Origin: Glossina fuscipes
Lineage: Eukaryota > Arthropoda > Insecta > Diptera > Glossinidae
NCBI RefSeq assembly: GCF_014805625.2
Contig: NW_023998416.1
Span: 30,568,068 to 30,632,067, forward strand
Direction: 5' to 3'
DNA: 64,000 bases
Positions within the stretch are counted from its first letter, which is position 1. The number at the start of each line of letters is the position of its first letter. The notes below the pieces were generated by a model that had not been told where the DNA came from, ran no database searches, and saw nothing but the letters and a program-made list of their open reading frames with translations. Positions 49,227 through 62,577 of the stretch are shown here, one piece after another. The position numbers and the translations under genes were made by a program.

Positions 49227-52224
49227 AAAGTAAGTTAACAAATTAAAGTTGGAATACTTAGTTAGTACTCATAGGTAGAGTTACAAAAGAGATCTAACTT
49301 GACGTCCTGAAACTCAGAACAAATGTCTTTGGGAAGTCATTTAAGATATTGCTAAAAGAAGGCATATAATTGCCCATAATGCGCGAAACCTTTATAAGAT
49401 TTTGATATAAAACCTAGTACTAACATAGGGCTATTTAAAATGTTTAAGTAAAAGAAATTTCATGCTATCACAGTTAATAAATACTTTTCAACTTTTATAC
49501 CCTACAGTTCTTGCGGTGACGGATATAAAAAATTTATGTGATTTTATGCCAAAACGACTTGAGATAGATACCAACTTTTATTATGCCATTCGATTCACCA
49601 TATTTTTCTTTGTTACTGCATTGTAATATATTTGAAGCATTCATATTTAGCAAATTAATTAAAATTTAATGCAAATAACTTACTTTGGTTGAACGAATAA
49701 AAAATTTGAATTAACATTTTGAATCGACTCAAGCGCGTTTATCCATCTGTCTGGTCGATATACCCGTCAAAATGTTGTGCTCACATACTTTGCGAACCAT
49801 AATTTTCGATATATGTTGACGTACCTTGTTACACTACCATGTTTTTGCCCAAAAGCGAATCCTATTGCAAATACCGCACATTACACAATATCTTACTTTG
49901 AGAAAGTCGTTGATAAGTGATGCAGACTCGGCCTTATTTCACTCTAGGCTTTTCATTTGTTTTCTTTGTCGTTCTGTTTTGTGGTGGTAGTATGCTTTCA
50001 TGAAAAGCTTGTGAGAACCTTCAATTAATATCCTTTTGATCGGCCTAACACGACTGTTACAGTTTAAAACATGGTACGAAGAAATCACCTTAAGGCTTTT
50101 TTAAGTTACTTACTTGCTCTTGTGTTCAAAGGATTGCAAAGATAGACAGCTAAACTGCGATATTATGTTCCTCAAGCAGATTTGAAAAGATTTCGTATTC
50201 ATTCGCCATTTCGAAGAAGAATAAAGAACAAAATACCAAAGTATAACATTTGAACGTCGTTGTACGAGACTCCATTGGAAAAAAGTGTTATTGATCCAAA
50301 TACGAGTTTGAACTGTTCATTTTATTCTCCTTATGGCTTTAGGCGATTTGTTAAGATTCGAAAAATTGCGATTTGCAAAAACCGCCCACAGATGCTCAAA
50401 TGTGGCAGAAAATAATTTCCGAAAAAGGATAAGACACTGAAAAAGTGATGAACTCATGAAAGAAAGTGAAGATATCTCCTTACTATGGTATAGTCCAGTG
50501 TAGATTAACTTAATTGATATCTATTTATTTTCCGTTTGTTTACTCTGCACTACAGTGTTTTCGCAGAGTTCGTTGTATCATCGACAATTGATAATGAATG
50601 GATTTTCTTCTAGTTATCTTACTTAGGATGCATAGGATTCGAATCAAGTTGATTTTAATTTTCTTAATGACTTTCTCTCTACCGATTCTTAAATATGTCG
50701 ATACCTCTTCTAATTAATTTGTTTTGCTTTCACTTTGTCCTCCGCTTCCATATATACGAAACGTGTGTCGAATTTCCCACGTATTAATGCACTTATTGAA
50801 GTTTGTCCTTTCCCTATTGTTTTTGTTGTAAAGTTTTTTCATTTCGTTATTGCTAAAAATATTACTCTAGTTCGTTAGCAAACACAGACGCATATGACCA
50901 ATATACAAAGAAATTAATTGATTGCGCGATAAGCGAGATGTATCAGCTTAACTCTAGAAAAATAAATGGTTCGCGTTAATAAAGATTTCTCCCATATAAG
51001 GAAACTTGTAGATACGCTGCTGTTTGAAACCAATTTATTTAATAAATAAACTGTCAGAAGTTTTAACTGTTGTAATGAATGGCACGGAATAATGTTTCAT
51101 GTCAGAAACCATATGTTGGCCGGTCGCAAAATAAATGATAAATACAAAATGCTTGTGTGCATTGAAAATTGATCAAGTGAATTATACCGACTGACCTTAA
51201 AAGTAAATAAATAAAAAAAAAAAAAAAGAAGGAAAGCGTTATATTTGTATATACGCATGCATAAACGCGCATATATATGTATATATGCGTATGTACACAC
51301 ATACACGCCGAGGATATAAAATCCAATTTCGAAGAGATGTTAAAGGAAAGTAAAAATTAATATTTTTTTTTTTTTATGTGTAATATAACCATTTAAAGTA
51401 TTAAAGCCACTTTAGCTTGTTGCCAGGGTTTTATGCTACATTTTTTTTTTTTTTGTTTTTTCTTTTGCTGTCATCTCTGAAATCTCGGAAAAGGAATAAA
51501 TTGTTTACGATTTTTTTTTTTTTTTCAAATACAAATACAATACGAGTTTTGTCATATTTATAAACTGTTACTCCGTGTTGCTGTCATTATATGCTTTATT
51601 AAAAATGATTTATTTATTTAATTTAACTTAATATAATAGTCCCGAGGTATCCTGTTGCGGTACTATTTTACATTCATAAGTTTGTTTATATAATCGTACC
51701 GTCGTGCCAGAAGCATTCAATTGTCGGCATCTGAATTCAGTGATAGTAATAATAATAATAATAATAATGAGCGAAAACTTTTTCTGCTTGTATTTCAATA
51801 TGACTCTGTAAACACGGTTAGATAAATGTGTTGCCTGTTCATCAGTTTTCTGTCCTCTCCCTTAGTCAAATTTAATTAAAATCTCCCAAAGTAGAACAGT
51901 CATCAAGCATACAGGTAGCATTGCATTCATGTTCTATCGTTTAGATTTTTATTAATAAATTAATAAATTTTCGGTTTATATTTAACTGTGAAATGATTTC
52001 ATTCACTTCAGACATTTTCGTAATTGCACCCGAAAAAAAGTATTAAAAAATCAAGAAAAAATTTAAATTTCATTGAAATTGTTTTGAAATTCAGAAGAGA
52101 AAAACGCTTGCTTGGTGAATGAGTGGTCGATAGGATAGTGTTGCGGCATGTTCGCTTCTTAGTTCGTTCACCGCAAAAGGAAAGATAAAATGCAATGAAA
52201 GAAAGAACAAAGTTGTAACATAAT

Positions 52225-52290
52225 AATTGAGAAGATTATGTTCGGCTGTACCCGAATCTTCTATATCCACCCATAATTATACAGGGATCA
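52225..52290 (+). repeat. Family 1 head fragment
   Basis: GAAGATTATGTTCGGCTGTA then CCCGAATCTTCTATATCCACCC: the TTCGG/CCGAA hairpin and the TATACCCACC-like motif that follows it in other copies. The body is not recognised downstream. Confidence 0.5.
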
Positions 52291-55200
52291 TCTATTTTGT
52301 GTTCCCGAAAGTAAACTTAAATAAACCACTCTTCTGATTGACGTTTGCATCACTTTTATTTTTTGAATACATAGTTTGGTCATTATTTCATTTCAATGTC
52401 ATCCACCGGACATCCTACACCTCGACCTCCATCCTTTTGAAATCATTTTCGATGCACGCAGCGGGCGCGGTCGTAACTTGACCGATGTTTGAAAGGGTCA
52501 AGATTTTGATGATTGCTTGCATAAAGTTGCTCCTCTGCGCAAGACCACAAAAAAAGCCCAGCGAAGCGTAATCGCACGATCGTGCAGCTCACAGTTGATT
52601 GCACATTTGTGTCAATAAACAGATTGCATTACGAGGTCTATGGCATGCTGTACTATTTTATGGAAACCACATACCATCTGAGTAGAAAGTATTTTTCACG
52701 CGCCGTAGGTAAATGTGAACCTATACAGTGTTTTGAACAGCGTGAGCAGCCGAATTGAGCATACGAAGCAAGTTCACTTTATATATAGTTTGCGTCGAAT
52801 ACTTTTAATTTCATTGCTCTCCCTATATAAGCTCAAATTATCATTTGTTGTAGGTTCAAAGCTTATTTAATAGATACCTACTCGGACGAAGTATGTTTCA
52901 AATTAAAGTTTTTGCTTTTAGGTTTTATAAACTCCTTTGAACGATTTAATCCATTTTCAATACCAACCTGTGTGCAAGAATGTCCAAGGCCAAATTTGAC
53001 GTTGTTAATCATCGGTGGCGGGTGCCAAAATGCTGCACGCACGTGGCTTCGCGGAGGGGGGAGGGGGGTGGAACCAAAAAATTGCTTGTTTTAAAGATTT
53101 TTTTTCAATTTTTCATCATTCACTCCATGCTTATATATAAACGAAGATCATACGTTTATTGCACGCCCCCGAAATTAACCACTTAATGGTTCGAATGCAT
53201 TGAAAATATCAGTGGTTTCAAGTAAAACGATTTGAAGAAATCAATGAAATATTATGTACACTATTATCAACGAGAATTCTATTTGTAAAGTCAGGGATGC
53301 TCCTCAAGAGCACCACAATACATTTTGATCAATCGAAGATACTAAACCAATTTAGTCATATCTAATCGTCTATCTAAGCATCTAAAGATTGAAAGATGGA
53401 TTTCTTTTCTTAACGTCACAACAACTTAATTGTTAGTTGTACCAAATCTCATGCCGATGTGGTCCGATACGTACGCTTAATTTAATGTTAAAAGAAGAAT
53501 CGGTTTTTAGATTTTTTTGAAAGAGTTCACCAAGAATGTTGCAAGAAATTTTGATTTAGAATTGGAATTTGAGCTTTCAAAACATGAGGAAAGCATTTAG
53601 CGTTCAGAGCATGAATTATTAGTCAAAATATAAGTTGCTCGCAAAAATTAGAGGGCACGTTGGAAAGTGTTGTTGTTGACAACAGAACATATTGTTAACG
53701 TTTAATCCATAAGGCAAATTTCAAGGTATCAGTTCAATATAATACATTGCGGAATACTCGCGGAATAATCAAAGGCATTGTAAGCAAAAGCTACCAACAC
53801 AATCAACGCTAGTGGGCTGATCAAATAAAAAGAGGGTGAGAGCTTATAATATACAAAAAGACATGATAAACTAGATTTTGCAAACAATAGCTTCACCACC
53901 ATCGCCTTGCTTATCAGAGAGTTAAGCTCTCGTAACTAGTTCTTTGCTAACCGATGATTAATGGCTTGCTCTAAAAGTGCTTTGATTCTTTTGATGATAT
54001 CAGGAAGTGTCTCGCTTCGCAGTTCGTCTCAAATAACAAAAAAAAGGATATCGTATGCGCCTAGTTGGGAAAGAAGTGTGCCAGTGGAGAAAGTTTTATG
54101 CAAATTTTTTCAATAAATGCTTAACTTGAAGAAAAAAGCCTTCAAAAATCATGAAACCCGTTCATGCGTTGAATGCACTGGCTTGGTATGTTTTTAGCAT
54201 TAGAATCACACATTTCATAACGAGACACTCGGCTTAAGCAAAGTTAAGGTCTAATAGCCGGGAAGGATCTGTCTTTAAATATGGTGCACCATTTTGGACA
54301 CACTTACGGAAACTTGCAATTTATTATTCTTCTTCTATCTTTGGAAGAAAAAAATGCAAAATATTATCAGCCGTGGCCCGAACGGTTTTTTTAAATACTT
54401 TCTCCATTTAAATTATTCTGAATCGATCTATAAAATGAATCGATTCGTTAAATAAGGAGCCGGTTTATCTGATAGACTAGTATTAGCAATTCAATGAAAT
54501 AAAGAGGAATGTATTGTTCTTCACACTATTCTAAGACAGTTGCGAGAATCGGGATGAGAATATAAATAAATGTAACACGAGTATGTTGCGCGAGCAAAAC
54601 AGATGGATAGCTTTCATTCATGATGTTTCCACAATTTCATTAAGATATAGGCGAAGGAATGTACCTAAATGCTCACGAGTTCGCGATGTGGTGATAATCC
54701 CGATTTAGCGGCTACCGCTTTGTTTCTAAAGCTGAGCATTTGATCCCGCTTTTAAAAATCCCTCTCCCTCTCTCTCTCTCTCTCTTTCTCTTTCCTTGTC
54801 TCTCTCTCTCTTTCCTGCCGGCGGAATATTTTGGGAACGATTTTGAAAAATTTGGTGTTTCTGGCACGTGGCCCGAGGTCGACAGTAAGCCTATGAACCG
54901 AGTTGTCGATAACTGGGACTGATCAATGAACTTTATACTGAACGCTTTTTTTTTTTGAAAATCTGTTTGACAAACTCCACTAAACACTGGCTCTGTTCTT
55001 GGAAAACATCACTCATGTTTAATAGATACGATAGTGCCAAAGTCGACAAATTCACTGCCAAGCAACTGCACCATCATCGACGCAAAGTGGAAGGCAAATT
55101 AATTGCTCTGCTTGTACACGATAATGATAAATGTTCTATCCTTCTTCCGAATATTATATGGACTAGACTCACCATGAAATCTTACCGGATATAATTTTTC

Positions 55201-55984
55201 TAATCGCACACAAATTGTCTAAATAAATTTCAAAACATATTTTCACACATTTATATTTTGCTATTTATTCAAATTTTTATCTTTTTTTTTTTTTTTTATT
55301 ATTACTTCTCACTAAACTTGTTATTGTTTTATTTTAAATTGTTTTTATTATGTTTTTATTGTTTTTTGTGTTTTTAATATTACCATAAAACATTATATTT
55401 TCTTTACTATTACGTACAAATACTTTTCGGTTTGCTTAATAGTGTTTCTGATAGCTTCAAGTATTTAAAATTTACGCACACGTACACATATATAGTTGAA
55501 AGAATCTTTTTATAAATACGGACAGATGTGAAATAACTTTACATTATTGTTATCATTATTATTATTATTATTATCATAAATGTTATCATTTAAATTAATT
55601 AAGCTAATAATTATATTCAATAAATACAATTATTTTACTCTGGACAAGTTTTTGGTTACTATTTAGTTTGACTTATCGAGTTGAAAATAATGATTTTATT
55701 TTCAATATGTAATGTGTGCTTATATAATATAAAAGAGCAAAGGAGATGTACGAGAGGAAGGAAAATGTTTGCATATTAATATATATATTTATACATATAT
55801 ATATATATGGAATATGTGTTCTCTGCTACCAGAAATTCACATAAATTTCAATATTATTAAACATTATCTTGATTTTGCTGACTATGAACGGTAAAGCAAT
55901 TACAACAAATGCTTAAATTTACAGGAAATGACATGATTTTCATTCTTCTTCTTCTTCTTCTTGTTTCTTATTATTACGATTTTT
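52291..55984. other. Intergenic, no gene supported
   Basis: A GC-richer patch at about 52380-52640 and a G-run segment at about 53025-53070 (GGAGGGGGGAGGGGGGTGG) stand out from AT-rich flanks and may be mobile-element remnants. A (TC)n tract is at 54761-54815 and (TTA)n near 55555-55573. Confidence 0.4.
54761..54815 (+). repeat. (TC)n-rich microsatellite
   Basis: CT dinucleotide runs broken by TTTC and CCTTGTC. The antisense Arg/Glu frame across it is compositional. Confidence 0.9.
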
Positions 55985-56720
55985 ATACTCATCACTAATA
56001 CACCCACACTAAAGATATATTCTGTTTGTCAAAACGCTTGCCACACCCAGAAGGAAGCTTCATAGACCCGCTTAAATTTTATACATATTCTTGATCAGCA
56101 TTGAATCCTGTACCGATTTAAACATGTGGATGTCTCTCTATTTATCTATCCGTGACGTGTCTATGGTAAACACACTCTTGGTTGCGGAAATGAAGCCATT
56201 TGGGTCAAGTTGGTCAAAGCGCACCCCCACGTAAACTGAGACCGCGTCTGTTATCAAACCTAAACAGGTTTGACTTTTTACTCGTTATTTACAAATCACA
56301 ACAAATGCAGTGTCAAAAATTTTTTTCTGTTGATAGACCTGCAGCACCCCCACGCGCTTACCCAATATTACAGAATATTGAAATGTCATTTTTTGGTCAA
56401 AATGTTAGCAACACCCAGAAAGAAGTTTGAGAGACTGTATAAAGTATACATATTACTGATTAGTATCAAACCTGAGCCTTTCTAGAGATGTCAGTCCATC
56501 CGTTCCGGTGTCTGTTAATAACTACGGTAAACGCAGTTATGTTCGCAAAAGTGGAGACAACTGACGCAGACACACGACATAAATTTCCACTTTCTTTCTA
56601 CAAAAATGGGGAAAAAACGTTCACGCCCATTCCATTTCGTTTTTTAAATTTTATTTAGACCAGCGGTGATGGGTATAAGAGCTTCGGTCGCAGCCGAATG
56701 TAATTTTTCTACTTGCTTCT
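55985..56720 (-). repeat. Dispersed repeat family 1, inverted copy with duplicated body
   Basis: The plus strand opens TTTTATACTCATCACTAATACACCC (3' end reversed) and closes GGGTATAAGAGCTTCGGTCGCAGCCGAATG near 56670-56700, with the head hairpin (TTCGG/CCGAA) reversed. Between them, the body block occurs twice: CCACACCCAGAAGGAAGCTT at about 56041 and CAACACCCAGAAAGAAGTTT at about 56410. Each is followed by ...TATACATATT...GAT(C/T)AG. A tandem duplication or one element inserted in another would explain this. Confidence 0.55.
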
Positions 56721-58040
56721 GTTTTTTTTTTTGTTTCATATTTTTAAACACAATTGAACAAATTCTATAAGAATTCTTAAGTTCAAATAAATAATTCTAA
56801 AAAAAACCAAATATTAAACAAAATAAAAAACAAGGAATAAATTCGGTCAAAAAAGTAATGGGAATCGTCAAGGTTTAGAAGTCGCCGAAAAGCATTTCCG
56901 TAAATTCTGTTGGCGATCAGCTTCCTTCTTCAAATTTTCGTTTGTAGAAAGTTTGAAAGATCTCGAAAGTAATTTTTGCTGCACTTTCGCTTCAGAGTAA
57001 GTAAGAGGTGCAACGTCTTTCTTATTCTAAAAATTAGTCAGAGCACTATTACGTGACTCGTGAGATTTGAGTCTCGATCAAAATGATGAGGGTAGACGAT
57101 TGTTCGGATCGGCCCATTTTTCCGATTACTTGCCATACAACGCCGAAGATGTGTGAGGTATTTGAAGGCGAATGATATTCCGCTATAGTGCTTTCACTTG
57201 TTCTAGACTGTCACAGTGTCCTACCTCGTTAAATAACAATTTTCGAATATCTTGATTGCTTCAGAGTACTTAGAGGCCGTCGACGAAAATTCAAAGGACG
57301 CAAGATGTTTAAAGAAAGTTCTTTGCTTGTTTTTGTTTCTTTATTTATAGGAAAAATAAAAATTTTATTTTCTTTAAATACCCATCGTTCAGAGCATGTC
57401 TTGTATACGTGCAATTTTCAGAAGGAAGTGCAGTAAGAGAAGGAGACAGGGAGTGGCAGCAGTTTAGTAGATGTGTGACAAATTTGTAACTGTTATGCGA
57501 TTCACATATGAGTGACTGAACTCATCGCAACTGTGACATTTGAACTGCGCGAGCAGTGATTGTTCGTAAAGAAAGCCTCGAACGGCTCTACTCTTTTACG
57601 CTTCTATATCTTCAAAATCTTACTGCATTTTAGAAACACATTGCACTATAATTCCCGGTACTTTTCTGACAAAATAAAAAATAAACAAATTGCACTTGCA
57701 AACTATCACAGAATATGTATATAAATAAATAAAGAAAATCTAATATATATATATAGAATTTTTTTTTTTTTTTTTTATTGCACAATTTTCATGCAACTTA
57801 AGTCAGGTACCTGAAAATAAATGCAATTTACTTAACATATACAACAATGCAATGTGTGGATAAGTGTAATATGTTTTTCTTGTTTTTTCTTTTTTGTACA
57901 AAAAACAAAAAATTTTAACAATAATTTCGGTTCTAAAGTTATTTCGTTAGAAAAGCTTGGCTTTTATGTTTTCTTCTGTATTTTCTTTTTTTTTTTTTTA
58001 GTGTATGTGTTTTTTTCAATGGTTTCTAATTGTTTTCTAA
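56721..58040. other. Region 3' of the Ig/FN3 gene; family 2 traces
   Basis: About 57000-57240 carries diverged family 2 text (TTGAGTCTCGATCAAAATGATGAGG; CCGATTACTTGCCATACAACG). T-runs lie at 57761-57777 and 57987-57999. No gene is seen. Confidence 0.35.
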
Positions 58041-58046
58041 TTTATT
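58041..58046 (-). terminator. Poly(A) signal of the Ig/FN3 gene
   Basis: AATAAA on the minus strand, 35 bases after the TAA at 58084-58082, with T/G-containing sequence beyond. It supports that stop as the real end of the gene. Confidence 0.55.
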
Positions 58047-58081
58047 TAAAGTTAGTTACGTTGAAAAATTTCTACGAAAAC

Positions 58082-58329
58082 TTACAAATACTTCGTGTAC
58101 GATGCAGACGAGATTAAACCTAACGCTATAATGATAATGAAGTTTTGTGCCACGGTATGGCTGGCTAAATTCGTAAGGGTGGCAAAGATTTTCACCGAAC
58201 TCCAATCACTGAGGCCGGCCAGATTAAGTGAGGCAGCACGCATTAAATACGTCGTGTTTGTTTGTAAACGTGTTACCACGAAACGTCGTCCATCTGTGCA
58301 TGCAAGTGAATATGGGAAAAAGTTTGAAA

Positions 58330-58370
<41 letters not shown>

Positions 58371-61300
58371 TAAAATTGAGATGATCTCCGAAATTGTTCA
58401 TTAAGTCTGGTCAAGATTGCGTATATGGACACACAGAAAGGCACATGCATATATAGTTATTATATTTACCTCTGTGGAAAAGGAAATCTCTTCGTTTGGC
58501 ATAACTCCAATTGCCGGCACAATACTTGAATTCATTTTCACTCATATACTCTACCCGATAACCAATTGTTTGCATATTATCCGGTACACTAGAGAATTTC
58601 ACTGAACGTATATCCAGCTCCAAGCCGTCGGTGAAAGCTCGCTTTAATTGAAACCTTGAAGGCCCTATCGGTTTTTGGCCTTTACGCAATTTAATAATTC
58701 GTTCGAGTATGCCTAACGGATTTGCTACTTTGCATTTATAGTCACCGAAATGACTGTCATTACGTACGTGTATCTGCAGCGTTGAACCGTAATCGGCATA
58801 AAACCAACGATAGTTGCTGCCGCTTATCCCGTGTCCATCATGTAACCACGTAAAGGATGGCGGCGGTTCACCCATTGCATCGCATGAGATATTTACACTT
58901 CCACCCACAAAGGAATACTGCAGTAAAGCGGTATCGTTATCAAACCAGTGCGGTTTATCTGCCAAACAAAAGACCAACAAAAAGAGAAAAAATGAAAATA
59001 CACCAACAACAATAAAAAAAACCATAAAACCCAATGAATGCAAAGTGAAGTTTCTTGCAAAGCGTTTTACATACATGTGTGCAAACTGAACTGAACTGAA
59101 CTGAGATGAACTGAACTGAACTGAACTTTTCTATACAAATTGGGTTTCCTTTTACATACGTTGTGTTGTTACTACGTTGATAGTAGTGCATTTACAGATT
59201 CTTTGCCTTTATCTAAGTGCATTTATACGTTACGATAATTTATGAATACTTGTGGAAGGTATTCTTTCCACGATTTTCTATTTTCTCGTTTGTCAAATCC
59301 AGTTCAGTGGCCACTGCTGTTTCAAACGCATATTGCTCAAGTAAACTACGCTTTCTCTTGTTTCAACTAAAATTCAATTAACCATTCCGGAAAGCCTTAG
59401 TTAGCTCTCTTAACAACTTTCAAAAAATCAACATAATTTTCATAAAGTAATTTTTCAAAGTAAATCTATCAGAACCGGCCTCACTTATTGTACGATTTAT
59501 TGTATTTCTGTTGCGTATTTCTTTGGGGAAAATATCAAAAGCCTAATGTGTTTGACTTTAGATCCTACTACCAATGCGTAGTGTATCCTTATAGGGAGGA
59601 GGTATTAAGTTGGCGCATATTTATAAAACACCTAACGTGGAATGATTTAAAAAAAGACTTAATTCTTATTACACCAATCAATTCGGAATCATTTTGTCAA
59701 ACGACTTAAGCCTGCCTGTGCATTCCTCCGGCCCTCTGATTGATGTTCGCATATGGATACTTGTGTCCAGCTTACAAAGAAAGCAACTTTCGACATATTT
59801 TGACGAAATTTTTTACTCTGGCATGTTCTGGCACCATTTTTACTCTGCTGCTCACCATATAATGCAAGCAAAAATGTTATAGCGAGGCAAAAACGACCTC
59901 TAAATACCCCACACCACTTCACCTACTGAAATTCTTCACTTACTTTTGTGATAAAATTTAAAAAGTTATTTCTTGCTACCTCTTGGTTGCCCTTACATGA
60001 ACTAACGCGCAGAGAACGGACCCAAATGGTCCCACTTTAAACGCGGACGACATTTGAGTCAGATGAGAGTTAAGGATTAACTTTCATCATAACATAACAA
60101 CTCTTTGTAGTCCTATGTTCGGTATGTGTAGATATTATATTGAGTCAACCAACCCCAAAGTGAACTTTAGGTCTTCCGCCGCCATGAGGTATCGAAAATA
60201 AGGCAATAATGCAAAGGGTTAACAAGTACATTTTTATAGGAGTAAAATGAGCCGGAGGTGCTACAAAAAATGGGTCTGTTTGATCCATATTCTTGATAGC
60301 TGCTTAGTATATGGCCGAAATATTAATAGCTAGCAATTTTTGTGTGCATTGTAGAAGCTGTGGTCGATTCACTACTTGCTCAATAGCATTGGCTTTGGGT
60401 CAAGGCACGGTTTTGTGCAAAATTTCGGTCGGTATGTCACCTGCTTGGCAGTTCGATCCAGAAGGAAGAGGATATGTACTCTTCCTCTGCTTGATGCCTC
60501 TGGTCGAATCTGATTGACGTTGCCAATCGACTAACTCACCACGTTTACAGTATGTCAGCTGATTTATTTCGATAATGCGATATTCCCATTCCCCTTCGTC
60601 CTTACTTGCAAAATAAAGTGTCAAATAAACAACCCTGTGTCCGACATTTTTAACTAATAATTTATACACGAAAAGTTAATAATATGTGAAGATGACTTAA
60701 TCTACACTTAAACAGCAATATATAATATAACAACTTGATACCTACGGTTAGAACGAAAACAAGTCGACAATACGAAAAATATTCTTCCTGTAGGCTGCTG
60801 CGTGCCTTCTAGAGAAGATATATAATTCACGATTAGTACAAAAGAGATGAGGGTCTTCTTTTCTTTTCGTAAAGCAGATAGGAGACAATGAAGCAGTGTT
60901 CTCTTGGCCATCTTACTGTAGCACTTGCAAAATGGCCTAAATACGTTCGTAAAAACTGGCAAGAGCAGAATGCAGTCAGATCGGTGTGAAAAACCTTTAA
61001 CCTTCGTAACAATAACGAAAATTAGCGATTAGGTCATTGCAGACTTGACCGAATCGATGCTTTGCGTAAGTTTAGTCTCCTTAAAGTGTCCAGACTTGAA
61101 CTGTAGAAACTATTATATTAAAGATGTCTTTAAAATTTTAAACAATCAATCATTTGTGCATTTAATAAAGACTTTGGTAGCATTTTAGATTAGCTGCAGT
61201 TGCTTTAAATTAGCAGCAGTTTAATCAGTTAACTATGTTTATATATTCTATTGTATAATGTTGACAGACAACTGCTTATTTTCTACCTACGTCTAAACTC

Positions 61301-61514
61301 TTCGCTATACCTTTGTCTCTTACCATAAATGTAAGAATAATTAGGTGGATTTTGGTTTGAATACCTGAAAATTTGTCAATATTTTATATGACTTTGCCTA
61401 TCTAACTAAATCTGTGTGCCTACACATATGCACAAGCACGGGAATGTATTTAAATCAGTGCAAAAACCTACTATACAGAATTTGAAAGTTAATCGCATTT
61501 AAAGATAAAATGAT

Positions 61515-61559
<45 letters not shown>

Positions 61560-62577
61560 GAGACAGGTAACGATGAAAGTCTAACAAAATGAACACTTTA
61601 TGTTAATGTATGTGAAATATACATAGATATATGATTGTGATACAAAACATATACATATGTGTAAATATTGCAGAAAAGGACATTTTTGGCCATTTGGACA
61701 CCATAAGTATACTGGCATGAATATACGAGATTTAATAAATGCTTAACTAAGCATACCAACATACATACATATATCAGTATACAAAACATACACATACAAT
61801 TGTAGTGTGTGTGCAAACAGGCAAACAGTGAATAATATCACAGACAGACATAGATGGTCGACACCCAGTGTACGTGGACATACGTGAGCTATATAAAGTT
61901 AGTTACCTATACACCTACTCGAACATCTGTGGTTCATAATTTTTGCAAAGATAAATATTGCAGAGAGAAAACATAACATAACTGCATACATACAAAGATG
62001 AATTTATGCACAAGCCTGGTAATTACTTAAGTTTACCACATTCACTTATATGTTTTTGACTTTGTTGCACTTACTTTAACTCATATAAAAAACGTATACC
62101 GAGTATCCACATAATTCCAAAGTGGATTTAGAGAATTTAAAAAAGTAAATTGTTAATCATATAATCAAAAAAAAAAAATGTAAAGCTTTTAATTATATGA
62201 CTTTTCTTACTTTGCTTTTTTGTTTGTTTTTTCAAAAATCAAGAATATAAAAAAAAAAAAACAAAACAAGAGCAACTTTTTTATTGCACAGTTGTGTACC
62301 TGCTCTTGGACCCGTGGGTTTTTGCCATAGTTATGTTTTTTTTTGGTCTATTTTTTGTTGTTTTTTTTGTTTTTTTTTTTTTTTTTTTTGCTTTTTGTTA
62401 AATCACTTTTATTATTATACTTACGTTGTATTCTCAGCAGTATCGTTATCTGATCGGAGTCCGAAAATGTTGGTGTTATACGCATTGCCCGGCACGTATA
62501 CTCGCCGGCGTCCTGTTGTGTTACATTTTTGATAAAAAGACCATCCGACAGTTTTTTATGTTTACTCGAGTTGGCTG
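58082..62577 (-). CDS. Ig/fibronectin-III cell-surface adhesion protein (CG33543-like), last three coding exons
   Basis: Minus-strand exons 62577-62425, 58958-58470 and 58293-58082 join with phase-1 introns and GT-AG borders. Exon 1 here is the end of an Ig domain (DGLFIKNVTQQDAGEYTCRA). Exon 2 holds a full Ig domain: Cys in VNISCDAMG, Trp in PSFTWLH, and FGDYKCKVANPLG. It also holds the start of an FN3 domain (GYRVEYMSEN). Exon 3 finishes FN3 (TTYLMRAASLNLAGLSDWSS) and ends in a short hydrophobic tail (NFIIIIALGLISS), fitting GPI attachment or a marginal membrane segment. It most resembles Drosophila CG33543 of the fasciclin-2/NCAM-like group, from memory and not checked. Such proteins sit on the cell surface and mediate adhesion in neural development (family knowledge). 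Signal peptide and first Ig domains lie past 64000. Confidence 0.9.
58331..58361 (-). promoter_or_regulatory. Long T-run (polypyrimidine tract) before last exon of the Ig/FN3 gene
   Basis: On the minus strand about 31 T lie roughly 38-68 bases upstream of the acceptor CATGCACAG|ATGG at 58294. It is probably part of the 3' splice region, though its length suggests a simple repeat. Confidence 0.5.
59085..59127 (+). repeat. (CTGAA)n pentanucleotide repeat in intron
   Basis: CTGAA units repeated about eight times with one variant (CTGAGATGAA), within the 3.47-kb intron of the Ig/FN3 gene, about 130 bases upstream of its acceptor. Confidence 0.85.
60400..60669 (-). other. Protein-like open frame inside the Ig/FN3 intron
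   Basis: A minus-strand frame of 89 codons with varied composition (SKDEGEWEYRIIEINQLTYC; STYPLPSGSNCQAGDIPTEI). Within it, TATTTTGCAAG and, 65 bases on, CGTG|GTGAGT could be splice sites. Such an exon would enter in phase 2 and leave in phase 1, which does not fit the phase-1 exons of the host gene. No family is recognised. A nested gene or decayed mobile DNA are both possible. Confidence 0.25.
61515..61556 (+). repeat. (GA)n microsatellite
   Basis: About twenty uninterrupted AG dinucleotides inside the Ig/FN3 intron. Confidence 0.95.

Larger units (their letters stand above)
45141..52224. other. Intergenic, no gene supported
   Basis: About 7 kb of AT-rich DNA. It contains (TA)n at about 47270-47300, (TC)n at 48586-48607, T- or A-runs near 45850, 46180-46203, 46305-46317 and 51360-51375, and (TAA)n at about 51745-51770. 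A GC-richer patch is at about 48180-48260. A 10-bp-arm palindrome is at 46546-46567. The frame at 48813-49226 is treated separately. Confidence 0.45.

Noticed and set aside
54712..54987. Arg/Glu-rich frame
   Set aside because: Antisense of a (TC)n microsatellite.
58095..59089. Plus-strand frames across the Ig/FN3 exons
   Set aside because: They are antisense to exons with clear Ig and FN3 motifs; the plus frames run into poly-Lys or lack any motif.
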